A stretch of DNA of 64,000 nucleotides from Nageia nagi (taxonomy: Eukaryota; Pinophyta): the NCBI GenBank assembly GCA_050084985.1, contig JBITNC010000001.1:53940001-54004000 (forward strand), in the 5' to 3' direction. Below the pieces are notes generated by a model. That model saw nothing but the letters and a program-made list of their open reading frames with translations, had not been told where the DNA came from and ran no database searches. Positions 1-12,659 of this stretch are shown here, in pieces. Numbering within the stretch: the first letter of the stretch is position 1; each line of letters begins with the position of its first letter. The position numbers were made by a program, and so were the translations under genes.

Positions 1-1080
1 GAATGAAAGCAATGACTCAAGAATATCTTTACAAAACTCAACTTTCTTTGGTACCATGAAAGGAGAGAGGAAAAATGAAGTTCCTCACCTAGGATGCAAG
101 AGCTGAAAGAATATCACAAGAGCATAAAAGATTACTCACAATGAATAAAATAATGGATGAATTATACATAAGGTACACCTTGCTTAAATAGCAAGTGAAA
201 TGAACAATAGCCACATGATAAAAAAAAATTGACCATCAGATTAAAACAACTTGATAAAGATGACAATTAAGTACACCTAATAGTGAACTTAAGATAATGT
301 TAACCTAGATACCTAACTAGGTAATAAATAAAATAATTCTCTAACAAAGTTAACTATGTTACCAATGAGGAATCAAATAGAGAAATTGATTTATGTATGA
401 AATCTGATGATCATGGATAAGTTGTTCACGGATTTGAAATATTTACTTTGTTCATGCTAACATTATTACAAGTGTTATTAGAGATATATTTGATTCTTTT
501 AGATAGGTTAACTCAATACAATCATAAGATGATGCATACCTTTCACAAGATACTGAAAAGGAAATGAAAGTGAATATGAAGATAAAATAAAAGGAATAAA
601 TCACAAATGAAGACATTCACAAAATAGTGAACATGGTTATCCATGATGATAACCAAGAAGAAGAAAAGGAAGAAGAAATATAGGAATATAAATTTGAAGA
701 AGTAAACATGAGGATATCAAGTTTTATATGAATATACTTGTCAAGAAACTTGAAGCAACCTTAGATATTGAGCATCAACACTAGGGGCAATGACCACCCT
801 AGGGGTAATGTTAATGGTACCATCATAGATTAAGAAAAAGAATAATTTTTCTTAGAATAACCACTCACACATGTCTAAAGAATGTTATGCAAAAGGATTC
901 TACTTGCTTGCCACATTCAGTTAAGTTTGAAGATTCAAGAAAGGTTGCTTCATTCAAGATGAATAAATATCAAAGGTGTATTTTGCAAGGACAATCATCA
1001 GGTAATTTTCTTATATTTCTCATATATGTTAGAATTGCATTTTCATATAGTTATGCATTTTAAAGTAGCTTAGATTGTAT
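1..1080. other. Unrecognised AT-rich sequence, possible gag-like relic
   Basis: No open frame of useful length. Around 590-720 the plus strand reads as a lysine/glutamate-rich stretch broken by stops, and around 830-960 as a stop-broken basic stretch; this could be an eroded retroelement gag, but no zinc knuckle or other family motif is visible. I cannot assign it. Confidence 0.2.
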
Positions 1081-1960
1081 AATGCATTAAATACATCCCC
1101 TTTGCTAGTTGGGGGAATAATTAACCATCATCCATTCCCTTTATTTTTTGAGGATAAAATGAACCATCATTTGTATCTTTATAGTCATGTTAATATTTTG
1201 ATCTATGTTGGTCAATATTTGTCATTTTGTTTGTTTAGTCATAATTTTTTAAGTTTTTCATGGTTTTTAGTTTGTCAGTTAAGTATTTATAACCCAATGC
1301 TGATGCTAAGAAAAATTAAGAATTTTAACAAAATCATTTTGAGGGCATGCCCTCTAGACCATAAAGGTTTCTTCCCTTAACTCCCTTATCTCTTATATGT
1401 ATAATTTATGATCTTTATTTACATATTATGATTGTTATGATAAAATATTGTTATGCTCTTATTATGATCACTTCATTATTACCACTTTATGATCACTCCC
1501 TTTGTTGGTTGGATATTAACCATCACTTTATGATCACTTTTTAAAAACTTATTATTACCTTTTCTTATGATCTATTTTTTTATAATTAGGCCACTAAGTA
1601 TCATTATTATGGCATGATTTTACATGATATTATGATCTAACATGTGTTTTAAGGTCCATATATGTTTTGGAAGATGTTATTTTCTATCTCTATTTTTCAT
1701 ATTATTGCTTGCTCTTGCTTGTTAACACTCCATGGGAGCCATTCCATTTTATAATCAAGACTAAGGGGGTAGCATATATCATAAATCCTTGATGATTGGA
1801 TAGTTCTACAACAAAAATAGGGAAGTATCCAATTTTTCTTCTCTTTCTTTTTCTACTTCCTTTGCAAACACAATTATATTTCAAGGTCATTTCATTTCAT
1901 TATATTTGGAAAGGGGGGAATCTATTGACACCTAATTTTGGTTCACCTAAGGTGGTCCCA
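1081..1960. repeat. Unclassified repeat with CACTA-subterminal-like motifs
   Basis: This stretch repeats the motif ATTAACCATCA (about 1119-1129 and 1524-1534), with a G-run upstream of the first copy. The same arrangement, G-run then ATTAACCATCA, occurs just inside the right end of the CACTA transposon near 53988-54010. That hints at the end of a related DNA transposon, but no CACTA terminus with a matching inverted partner is visible. At 1926-1970 lies a short imperfect palindrome built on CACCTAA/TTAGGTG. The small frames here are not convincing genes. Confidence 0.2.
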
Positions 1961-4564
1961 CTTAGGTGTTTTATTATGTTAATATTATATCATTAAGTAT
2001 TTCATTATATTAATATTATATTTTATTATATATATTATGTTTGCCTACTTAAGATACCTCTCATGTAATTTAATCTTTATTTGTGCAAGTACCCCAACAT
2101 CGGTGGTAGCTTTTATGTGGAGGTTCTCTCACATATTTAAAGGTAAGTATGATTACATGGGAAAGCATCAATATTTCATCTTGATAATTGGTATTGTTGA
2201 TTAGTATGATCTACCCTAAGGGTTTGGTCTAGCAAGTTCTCTATCACCTGATGATAGCAAGGTTCTTTAATGAGCAGAAAGTAGTGGGACAATGCACTCA
2301 TGGGGTTTTCTGCTAAATCTTTGAGTTATAGATCAGTTCCTATCTATGTAAAATGTTTAAAGTAATAGGAAAGAGATGAAATCTAAACTATTTAACATGA
2401 AAATGCAAAGAACATAAAAAAAACTAAACTAAGTAGATCAAGCATCATCGCACAGGTAGTAATCCATGGCCAAGATTAAGAATAGATCAACTACCTCACT
2501 CTTGGGGTCTCACAATTCCAATACATAGCCAAAAATTTATATAAAGCTTTATACACAATAATTACAAAATAAGATGATAGCCACATAATGCAAAGGGTAA
2601 AATACCATAGTATTGCATTACCATATATGAAAATAGTGCTTACACTAGGCAACTTTGCTAAAATGTTTGACCTTATGGAATTCAAAGAGTCCACTTTATA
2701 ATGTTCTATTTCAAAAATGGGTGGTTTTCCATCATTAATGACTATAACTACCCTATTGACTAAGAATAGAATAAACCTAAATATTTATAGTATTTACAAA
2801 AAATCTACAACTACAACTAATTGAGGAGTATTGTCTAGGTGCAACGTCGATTCTTGGAATTTGCATACCTTTAATCTTTGTACCTATCCAGTAGCAATCC
2901 ATCACTTTTATATTTGAAATTGGTTAATATAGGATTGTTATCAAATTTATGAGGTATGGTTCACCATCTTTATAAGTACAATCAATCTATGTTAGCAGTT
3001 AGCAACCACCTAAATCTCTGCAACCATTAAATACTTTCGTTTGTAGTCCTAGTGTTGAATACTGTAAGTGTGAAGGAAGATGTAATCATTCAAACCTAAG
3101 AGTGAACTATTACTTCCATATTGAAATGATTTGCATTCAATATGTTGGCAAAGTATAAAGGGTTATACACCCTTGATAAAGTGGACCCAAGTGTTCACCT
3201 CCTCTTACAGTCTTTATTTATCCTTGGTGGGTCTTGTTACACTCGATGGTTATTGTAGAAACTTGAGATTGCTTATGGGCTTACTACCCATTGATTTGCT
3301 TGAAAAAATATGATATCATCACTCAAAATTTGTGGGGTCTATTGAATATAGAGTTGTGAACATCTCTTTCCTTGATGAAGTATCTGGACCACCCACTAAC
3401 TAAGTCATATGGAGCCTGTTGATTTTTGCCTAAAAGTATGATGTCACCATTGGATTTTCATGGGCCATACTTTACTTGAATATTACAACAATGCCTATTA
3501 CATGACTTAACCTAAACTAACAATTATGTGTAATAGGTCCCAAAAATAATTCCTGGACTATACAAGATCGAAATATAATTAACTAAAGTCATAATAGGGC
3601 CTAAAATTAACTCAAATAAATACATAGACTCTATACAATACTACCTAGACATGACTTATATAAATTTGTATAAATGACTCTCTCCTTGTAACAAAATGGT
3701 GGTTTTGAATGAATTTCCACTTACTATGACCTAGTAATATGAACATGACCTAAAAATTCCTGAAACAAAACTACACCTTGACTAAGAGCACATATAATAC
3801 AAGACTCTTGAGAAAAAGACTAAGTATATATAATGTAAACTTAGGATTGAATTTTGTAAATTTTTACAATTGAGAAAGAAAGGGGAATAACAAATGAGAA
3901 ATATAGAAGAAATTTTATTAGCAAGGAAAAATGAATGGATGAATGTTACAGACAAGAGAGAAGAATGAATGAATAAAAAAATAATGAATACAAAAAATAT
4001 TACCCCTTAGAGTGTAATTTTACAAGAATAACATGTACCTACATTTAGGTATTTCCCAACACCACCTATTGAGATTGGGATCTTATTATCACATGAGCAT
4101 ATCCTATTATTTCATCTTCCATAATTATATGTTTGGCTTGACTTTTTGATACTCTTATATATACTAGATCTTGATTGTGAACTCTATTCTTAAGATTCTC
4201 TACATCCACATTACCATATGCACTAGCAGTACTATTCAAGGCTTTGTGTTTATGGTCCCTTGGGCATCCATGCTAAGTTTCTAGTTTACTTTGTTGTGTG
4301 GGGATTCACATATCAAGATCACTATCTTTGAGAAGCTCTTATATGCATATAATCTTCATCATCCTAGGTAAGGTTAGGTATGTGGCTATCTCTTGATCCC
4401 TTTCTCATTAGTGCATAAATATTATCTTGATACAAAAGTATGAGTATTGCTTTATTCATTTCCATTTTGTTATATTTCAGATTATTATTCTTATGATCAA
4501 ATGTAAATATTTTAATATAGTTGCTACCTATTTTAATATTAAGGGTCACTTAAAATATTTCAAC
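1961..4564. other. Long stretch with no recognisable gene
   Basis: I translated by eye on both strands and found only short, stop-broken frames with no family motif. There is no tRNA cloverleaf, no clear LTR pair and no tandem array. It is probably decayed repeat sequence upstream of the truncated copia copy that becomes recognisable at about 4565. Confidence 0.4.
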
Positions 4565-5739
4565 ACACACTCTTTGATATTGGATGATGATTTCACAAAA
4601 AAAGTAACTTGATAACAATCAATAGGGTGATCATATGATCAACTATGCCTTAATATCCTCTTCATTTATTAGGTATCCAACTTTAAAGAAGCAACAATGG
4701 ATGAATATTGGAGAAATACCATGGAAGATAAGATAGAACAAATGTAGAAAAAAATGACTCTTGGGAGATATAATATCAAGCATAATGTTGATGGTATAAT
4801 TACCAAGGATAAAGATCACATTTTATAAAAAGTCTACATTCAAAAAGAAGGTTTGGAATATGAAGAAACATTTTCTCTAGTCATCAAATTAGAGACAATA
4901 AGATCTCTACTAGCTTTAGATTCAAATTTTAGTATTATAGTTTACCAAATGGATGTTAAATCAAACTTCTTTAATGGTGATCTTGAAGAAGTGTATGTGA
5001 ATCAAACACATAGTTTCATAGTTACATGATATGAAGATAAAGTTTTCAGGTAGATAGAATCTCTTTATGAACTCAAACAAGCACTTAGATCATGGTACTC
5101 TAGAATTGATATCTTTTTTTTTTTTTAGAATGTCTATTAGAGGTATTAAGCGGAAATACACTTTACCCAAAGCTATTTGAACCTAACTTCATCATAATTT
5201 ATTTGTATGTTAATGATATTATCTTTATGAGAAGCTCCACTTCCATGCTACAATAATTTAAAATTACCATGGTAAATGAATTTGAGATGAATGATCTAGG
5301 TGAAATGTGATACACTTCTAGGTATGCCTTATTCTTTGGTGAATAATCTATTTCCTAGAGCATCAAGAAGCAATATACAATTCTATATCTAATACCAAGG
5401 AGAAGTACATGGCTACATCATTTTCTTAGCACTCAAGCCATTTGGATGGCAAGATTATTTGAAGAATTGGGTATGGAAATTCATCAGTTTATCAAAATTC
5501 ACTATAACAACACCAACTCTATTGCTATGATAATGAATACAATGTTTCACAATAGGACCAAGAAAATAAACATTCATCATCATTTTATGAGGGATTTAGT
5601 GCAAGATGGATTCATTGAATTTAAAATTTGCAAGTCCAAGGATCAAATTACAAACATCTTCACTAAACCACTAGTGAAAAATCAATTCCTTTATTTAGAT
5701 ATACGATCGACATACAAAGTATTAACATTAATGGGGAAA
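4565..5739 (+). pseudogene. Ty1/copia pol remnant: reverse transcriptase and RNase H
   Basis: A 5'-truncated copia polyprotein with many stops and frameshifts. RT marks in order: the N-terminal EEATMDEYW block (about 4690-4720), a degenerate MDVKSNFFNGDLEEVYV block (about 4950-5000), an LKQALRSWYSRID block (about 5075-5110) and a YVNDIIF catalytic block (about 5205-5230; the usual first aspartate of the YVDD motif has become asparagine). RNase H follows: a frame open at 5446-5742 contains the NNTNSIAMI segment, the HIDIRHHF-type segment (INIHHHFM) and the C-terminal NIFTKPL motif that ends copia polyproteins. The upstream junction near 4565 aligns with the same point of internal region 2 (about 54650), so both are copies of one family. 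Not functional. Confidence 0.85.
5729..5739 (+). other. Polypurine tract of the truncated copia copy
   Basis: A short purine-rich run (TAATGGGGAAA) sits between the end of the RNase H frame and the LTR, at the place where the same family has AAGGGGGGAA (15983-15993) and GAGGGAGAA (56254-56262). It would prime plus-strand DNA synthesis. Confidence 0.6.
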
Positions 5740-7181
5740 TAAAGAATTTAATCTTCAATGGTTCATATTTTAATTTTTATTTCATAACATCATCGGTAGG
5801 TGAAGAGTTTTATTTCTCACTCCTCGAAGAAGAAAATTTCCTCACTTCTTGATTGCCTCATGTACTTTCCAAGTATAAAACCTTTATTTCTTTCTATAGG
5901 CATGTATATGAGTATTTAATGTTTACAAATTAGATTTTGAATTGTTAGGATTTGATTTTGTACTCTTTATTTGACTTTGTTGAGTGCCATTACTTCTATA
6001 ATTATTTTGGAGTATTAAACACTCAAATTATTATCAATGAACATATCAGGATTAATTCCAATTATATTATAACAAGTATTGTATTAATTTTTACACAAAA
6101 ATAGTAAAAAAATCATCTATTACTTTTCCTTGCAATTATGTTCGTATTTCTTATTTTGTCAGGGTGTAGTGATTAGAAATCACTTCTACATTTTATATAC
6201 TAGTCCTCAAGCTAAACTAAGGTAATATTTACCTATTTCATGGTATTTTTATTTAGTAGGTACTTGTTTTTTATTTTTCATTTCATGCACTTATTTTGGA
6301 GATATTCACTTTATGCCTTACCACCTTATTATAGGTCTATAAGCAATTAGTTTGCCTTTGGAGACCAAACTTTCATTATAGATATCCATTTAATGTGATT
6401 CCTTTTGTTTTTGATGGTTTTTTCAAATAAATTTTTAACTATATAATATAACCTATACTTTTCATTGAAAATATCATCGCAAATAGTAATTTCTCATCAT
6501 GCATGTACCTAGTTCTCCTTAGTTGTAGTCCATGAACACTTTCATTTCCATATGAAATTATAAATACTTACATTACTCCATAGTTTTCAAACCTTACATA
6601 TTTTTAAATTTCACATCTTCACCTTTATATTAATATATAACATGCCATCTTTTGAATATAAGTCACTACCTTACTAACCTATTCCTTTGGCACTATTTAT
6701 CCAATGCTATTTTGTTGACCCAATGAACACCTTTCACTCCTTCCCCATAATTATAGAGTTTGATAACTCCTTTTGAGTTGATTATTTTTTCATTAGAAAA
6801 AATAATTTACTACCTTTTCAATGGTATATAATGTAACATAATTTGTTGTTAAAATTCTTTAGCAAAATTGCTAATCTTTAGCAACCATCCAATTTTAGGA
6901 CTATATTTGGAGACCTAGCGACCTCAACATCAGAAGTGAATCACTTAAGATATAAAAATCCAAAATTTTGATGTATGAGTACTCATTGGAAATGTCTCTT
7001 TGATAAATTTTAAAGCATATCTAACACTTGATATTTTAATTAATTAAAAATTAATAAAATTAGAAAATTTGTCATACTATATTTCTACAATTGCCAAAAC
7101 TCATCAACGAAATATTCAAACTCCACAATGTTAGAAGTTATTCATCAGCACTTTGGGGTTTTACAAAAATTAAATTATTCA
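5740..7181 (+). repeat. 3' LTR of the truncated copia copy (diverged)
   Basis: The left end lines up with the start of LTR1 and LTR3 of the large array (TAAAGAATTTAAT against TGAAAGAAAATAAT), and the stretch near 6350-6420 and 6980-7015 resembles the same parts of those LTRs, including the block GAGTACTCATTGGAAA. The right end is placed at ATTATTCA, which matches ATATTCA at the end of LTR1. At about 1440 bp it is slightly longer than LTR1 (1266 bp), and similarity in the first 600 bp is weak, so it may contain small insertions. Confidence 0.55.
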
Positions 7182-7207
7182 TTTGGAAGCATTTGAGTGT
7201 TAATCCT

Positions 7208-7620
7208 TGTTAGAAATTATAATACATTATTGTGTAATACATCTCTTTAATGTAACCCACAGATAGGGTAAAAGGGTGGTTAAAGAGAGGATCGCATACT
7301 ATAAATAAAGGGATACCCCCCTCTCATTACACACTTGGAGAAGCATAAAAATGCTAGTCTTTTATAATTTTAGGAATTCTCTTGTAGGATTTTTATAGAG
7401 GAATTATTATAGAAGAACTCTTGAGAATTTGTAGGAGAGTTATCTTGTGACAAGTAATAGAAAATATGGTTTAAAGTCGATGTACTCTCAAGATATGGAG
7501 GAACCACTATACTTATTGTATGTTCAAATTGTGAGATTAGCTATTTGTTGTGTTGGTTTAGAAAGCCTTCTAGAGAACTTGGTAGACTAGGATTTTACTA
7601 TTTAAGGTGTAAATACAACA
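7208..7620 (+). mobile_element. Solo LTR, Ty1/copia type, with target duplication
   Basis: A 413-bp unit beginning TGTTAGAA and ending ACAACA, flanked by ATCCT (7203-7207) and ATCTT (7621-7625), a 5-bp duplication with one change. The first 45 bp resemble the LTRs of copia-B at 23769 and 30581, and a TATA-like TATAAATAAAGGG near 7300 is at the position of their presumed promoter. There is no primer site or internal region next to it, so it is best read as the product of recombination between two LTRs. Confidence 0.7.
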
Positions 7621-7625
7621 ATCTT

Positions 7626-9137
7626 GATAGTATTAAATCCTTCAAAAAATGGTATTACTCCCACCAAGAATGCCACTTGAAACTATTAATTGCAAGAGTG
7701 TAATATGAAAAAATGCACCCAAATTATGCTAAAAAACTCTTACTACCAAAGTTTCATGGAAAGAATTATGAGTGTGGGATAAGGTGAATTTAGTAATCTT
7801 TCTCTATAGAGATTTGGTTCCCAAATAAAAGTAAATTTCAAAGTTAAAAATTTGAAATAATAAATGGTTAGAGACATAATCCAAGTTTGCAAATAACTTA
7901 TGAGTTATAACAAGCAAGTTTCAATAATGAGACTAAACTCAAGAATAGGAAAGATATTCTGACCTTAATTTCAAGCCTAACCAATTGGCACTAATAATCA
8001 TAGACTTAATCTAAACCATACAAACCATTATATCTTAATGAAATAATACCTAACACTTACAATACCTACCAAATAGAGGGTAAATAATATCATCTTCATT
8101 AATTAGTGGAAAGTATATAACAACATAGAAATGGTAAATATACTTAATGATCTAAATTTAGCTTTGGCATATTATCTCCTAGATGTATTCTAAACTAATT
8201 TAACTAAAAACAATATTTACAATTTCATAAGCATAATCTATTTTGATTAGTACATCAACTAAAGACCTCTTAACACTTAAGAATATAACAATTTCATGTC
8301 TTCAAAATGTCTTCTTCCAGTTATGTTGTTTTCTTATTATAGAGTATCTAACTATTGGCATGATTGAAGTTCTTGATAGATCATTATCGACTTGCATAAT
8401 TAAGCAACCATAAATTGATTAGATCTTGATCTTGAATCAAATCACAGATCATATCTTTTGACTTACCAAGATATTTCTTACGCATGAGATGAATCATTTG
8501 AAAGGAGAACACAAGATTTCATTATTTTTTCATAAAGCATATGATTCCTAGTTGAGAAAAAGAACTAGAGATTTCTCTTAGTCTTGAGTATATTTGAAAT
8601 TTGATTTATACTAATGATTACTTTTTATAGATCACTTTTTGGTCATCAATTTACAAATTGCTTTTTCACTAATTCCTCATCTATGTTTGAAGCTTAATTA
8701 CAATAATAAGCAAAAAGCCGTTTTTAAATATTCAACTTATTCACTAGTATTTTTTGAAGTTTAAGAAAAATGAATTTTTGTACCTTGATGATTGTGATAA
8801 ATTTGACTCAAGATATCCCCTCATTATTTTCATTAGAATGGAAAAACTTGTTGGGAAGTTGTAATAAAAATTAATGGATAGCTTGAAAATTTCTGCTATC
8901 TTTGTGAAGTGCCTACTAAGTTTATGGGTATTCATTTATCATTTGGGTAGATCTTCTATAGAGGTTTTCTTCTAATAGTATTCATTTGTTGCTAAATTAT
9001 GCTAACCATATATTGAAGCAACACTTATTTCTTTTGCCTCTACATTCCATGTAGAAAATTCTTCTACAAACTCATCTTTTGGAAGACTTATTTATCCAAG
9101 ATTTTTTTGCTTTTAATTATACCTTTTATTATCTTCA
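7626..9137. other. Mostly unrecognised; possible copia gag start
   Basis: At about 7738-7782 the plus strand encodes LLPKFHGKNYECG, which resembles the start of a copia Gag (P-x-F-H/D-G-x-N-Y-x-x-W). Nothing downstream of it stays open or recognisable. The rest, up to the LINE tail at 9138, shows only short shadows on both strands. Confidence 0.25.
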
Positions 9138-10800
9138 TTTTTTTTGGATGAAAAAGACCTTGTATTAAATTAAAATCTCTTTCATACAAAAAAAGGGTGA
9201 GTAGAATTAGGCACATCCCATGATCAAACACAGCTAGAAAACACAACCCCTTCAAACTAATTCGAGTTAGGAACTGAGATGGTTAGACAAAAACATAAAA
9301 ACCCATTAGTACAAAATAGTTAATGATAGCTAGAAAACACATGACATCTAATCATTAACATAAAAATTAGATAATAAACTAGGCAAAATATTATGGTGGG
9401 AAAAATTTGTCCAAATCACCTAGATACTCCCAACCTTTGCCACCAGGGATCAATGTGCACCATCCATAATCATTTGGAGCATTGATATGCCCATTATTCT
9501 CTACCTTAGTAGCATGTGTATTAACAACATACTTCTAGGTCATGGAAGACGTTCCTGAATCACCCTAACCAACTAGATCAAAAGGTGGTTGGCAAACATC
9601 CTAGCCACTCTAGAGGTAAGGAGAAATAGGATACATAATATGAATTCACTTAGTATTTAGAGGAGGTTATGACCAGTGATGGCTCTGTGAAGGTCTAAAA
9701 GAATTACACCCACCAGAGAAGTGTCTGGTCTAAGAAAGACACCCACATTCACTTTCTCTACTTGAATAATTATTTACAACTAGCATTCATAGAAAATTAT
9801 ATATTTATCAACCAAAGAAAAGGAAGAAGAAGCTTCTTGTCTTGCAAAAATAATATCATTCCTAAATTTCTATATATGATATAAAATACTGAGCTAAAAA
9901 ATATGTCAAAATTCCCCCAAAGGTTCAAAAACTTGTATAGGGTCCCCTAATAATGAATTAACCCAAGAGCAGGGAGTGACCAAGAATGGGTTAAAAAAGG
10001 ATAAAATCCAACCCCAAGCAATTGAAGCTTTATAACATGATCAAAAAATATGAAAAAAAATGTTGGGTTCCCCACAAAAAGCATAAATAGGGTTTTCCAC
10101 CCCCAAATGTTGTAACCTATGACTAATAGGTAAACCTTGATATAACAAACTCTAAGCAATAAAACTTTATTTAGAATTAATATTCCACTCCTAGATTATA
10201 GAAAACCTTAATCTCCATCTAGATTGGGTAGAAACAATATTCCATCTATTATTTAATCAATAAAAAATAGGGACATTAGGGTAGCATCAATCATCCCACT
10301 AGGGCCTATGAAAACATCTTCCCAACTTTCTCCAAATTGGAAAATGGATTTTATCAAGAACAACATCAAAATTGGCTTTATCATCTTGGTGCAAATTAAA
10401 TAGTTTGTGAAACTCCTCCCAAGGAAATCAATGATTGGTTTAAAAATAAAAAATTTCTTAAGAGAGTTGATTCCCTTCCTATGGAAGCAAAGGGATTTGA
10501 CCCACTGAACACTTGCTAAAGGCAAACCATCAAATTTGAGAATAGGAGATCATGAAACATTCAAGGAAGAGAGGAAGGACCCTGATCAAATTTGCTTCCC
10601 ATTCCAATGAAGCCAAGGCTTGAAATCTTCCCATGCCTTCCAAATACCTTTTGCAATAAATGAACTAGAGATCTTGATTTTATTATTATTATTTTATTAT
10701 CTTTTGTTGAGGAAGTCACCAAGTTGGCTATGATTTCACAAAAAGGTTTCCTTGAATAAACTTTCTTTATAAGGAGCTTTTTTAGCAATATTTAACTTTT
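9138..10800 (-). pseudogene. 5'-truncated LINE with zf-RVT-type C-terminus
   Basis: Read on the minus strand. From about 10790 to 10560 it encodes a degenerate stretch with the aromatic pattern W-E-D-F-K-P-W-L-H-W, typical of the segment after the reverse transcriptase of plant L1-type LINEs. Between about 10170 and 10010 comes a zf-RVT-like segment: the LGVENPI block, then AFCGEPN and, further on, an HIFF block where the second histidine/cysteine pair is expected. The element ends on the left at 9138-9145 with a T-run (poly-A on the minus strand), preceded by the GTATGAAAGAGATTTTAAT segment seen again at 25.54 kb. Frames are broken throughout. Typical of 5' truncation during LINE insertion; the exact 5' limit is unclear. 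Confidence 0.6.
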
Positions 10801-11371
10801 CTTTCAACTTGATACCATGAAATGGTGGAAAAAAAAATTATATACAAAAAATGTGGTAAGTATTTTTAAAAAATAGCCTAGCAAAATTCTACAAGAACAA
10901 CACTTAGCTAAAATTCAAGGTTTAAAACCTTCTATCCTAGAGAATGAGTCTTCATTTGATATTTTACAACTCATATCCTAGCCTTAAAAATAATATAAAA
11001 TAAAATGAATGCAAGGAAAGAATGCATTCATTGATGTTACCAATTTATTAAGAGTTTATATAAAATAGTATTGTATTGTATCTAACGAATAGTATGTAAA
11101 AAGGAAATAGAAAATGGCATAATATACCTAACAAATCCCATAGCTCTAGAGTAGTAAATAGGAATTATTATAATGCTTTCCATTATAGACCACAATATTT
11201 CCTAACTTAGACCATATACCAAATAGAAAATATTTTCAAATTAGTATTTCTTCATTCTTATAATTAAGCTTTCTTTAGGATGAAATAATCATCATAACAA
11301 ATAGAAAAAACCTAAAAAATGACCTCAATACCAATGTATGAACCTACTCAATTTATTGAAAAAGGATTTAA
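10801..11371. other. AT-rich spacer before the copia array
   Basis: No gene or repeat recognised. The last five bases, TTTAA at 11367-11371, act as the left target duplication of the array (the right copy is CTTAA at 63020-63024). Confidence 0.4.
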
Positions 11372-12637
11372 TGAAAGAAAATAATGCTCCATGGTTTAAA
11401 TATTTAGATTTTAACATCAGTAATTTTTTCCTATCTCTCTCACACCAATGAATACTACTAAGTTACTATTTTAACTAGTCGATTTAATTTCTATTTATTG
11501 TATGTAGTTGAAATTTTAATGCTCACAATCCTATCTTACTACTAATAGGTCTTCTTATATTGTAAGGACACATCATTTATACTTACATTTATGTTTTTTC
11601 TTAACTTCCTAGGAAGATATTGTCCTTTGGTCAGAATTTTTAGAGTGTCAAAAACTTAATATTCTTGAGCAAGGCATGTAAAGGGATACTTTCCCACATC
11701 TTATTGTAATCTTGCATTCATTTTGTAATAGCAATAAATATTTATCTATAACTCTTTTTTATGGTTATGGAGTGTTATTTCTTTTCTAAGCATATTTATA
11801 GAAGAAAAATCTTGCATATCGTTATGTGATATGGAATAAAACCATTTAACTAGGTGATTACTCATTATTTTTTCATTTTGTGCAATAGATTTGGATATTT
11901 TTGTGGTCTCAAACTACATTTTTTTTTATCAATATTCTTTCAAAGCCTATAAGTTTCATTAAATATCTACTTTGATGTGATTATTTTTACATTGAATAAC
12001 ATGTTTCAATAACTTTCAAACCATGATTTTCATACTTGCACTTTCATAGTCCTACTCAATAAGCCTTATAAATTATCTTACTTACATATGGGTTTTGACT
12101 CATATATTATCTTATATATTCCCTAGGAATTTAACCATTAGATAGATATTTTAATTCCATTTCTAAAAAATATATAACACTCCCATATTTTGATGAATAT
12201 CAACCATGTTACATCACTTTTTTGTGATTGCTATATCTAGATTCATCTTTATCCCACACCTATGTTTTGTCTCTATCCTAGACTCAATTGTTTTTACCTT
12301 TGCCTCTATCTCAAGCCATGATCATGTATTTTTGATATTATCTTCTCAAAAACCTTGTTCATCATATATATTGACCTTTGTATCCACCAAGGAGGCCCTT
12401 ATATGACATTGAAAGCTTTGTATTTACCCCATGAACTTTAAATTTAGATTCCTAGAGATCCATAGCTTCTTTTGAGGTATGTGAGTACTCTATAGAAAAG
12501 TATTTTTGATATATATTTAACCATATTGAAAAATTAACATTTATAAAAAGTTAATTTTATTTTATATCCTTTTAAAGTCCTAGTGGTTCTATCATTCCCA
12601 TATCACTATATTTAGCTTGAGCACCATAAAATATTCA
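11372..12637 (+). repeat. LTR1 of the copia array
   Basis: 1266 bp, starting TGAAAG and ending ATTCA. Recognisable blocks shared with LTR2 and LTR3 include the region near 11660-11740 (CATGTAAAGGGATA, AGCAATAAATA) and the ends near 12470-12637 (GTGAGTACTC, GAGCACCATAAAATATTCA). Divergence from LTR2 and LTR3 is high by eye (roughly one base in four or five), so insertion is old. Confidence 0.8.
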
Positions 12638-12639
12638 AT

Positions 12640-12653
12640 TGGTATCAAATAGG
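12640..12653 (+). other. Primer binding site (initiator tRNA-Met type)
   Basis: TGGTATCAAATAGG follows the end of LTR1 by two bases. It matches the TGGTATCAGAGC sequence used by most plant copia elements to pair with the 3' end of initiator tRNA-Met, with decay at the end. Confidence 0.75.
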
Positions 12654-12659
12654 GTCTTT

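Noticed and set aside
1075-1380. 101-residue open frame
   Set aside because: Covers repeat-like sequence with G-run and ATTAACCATCA words; no domain; hydrophobic composition follows from T-richness.
8280-8530. Minus-strand text HLMRKKYLGKSKD as a possible retroelement gag or kinase
   Set aside because: Only one short open piece, without neighbours in frame or a second motif.
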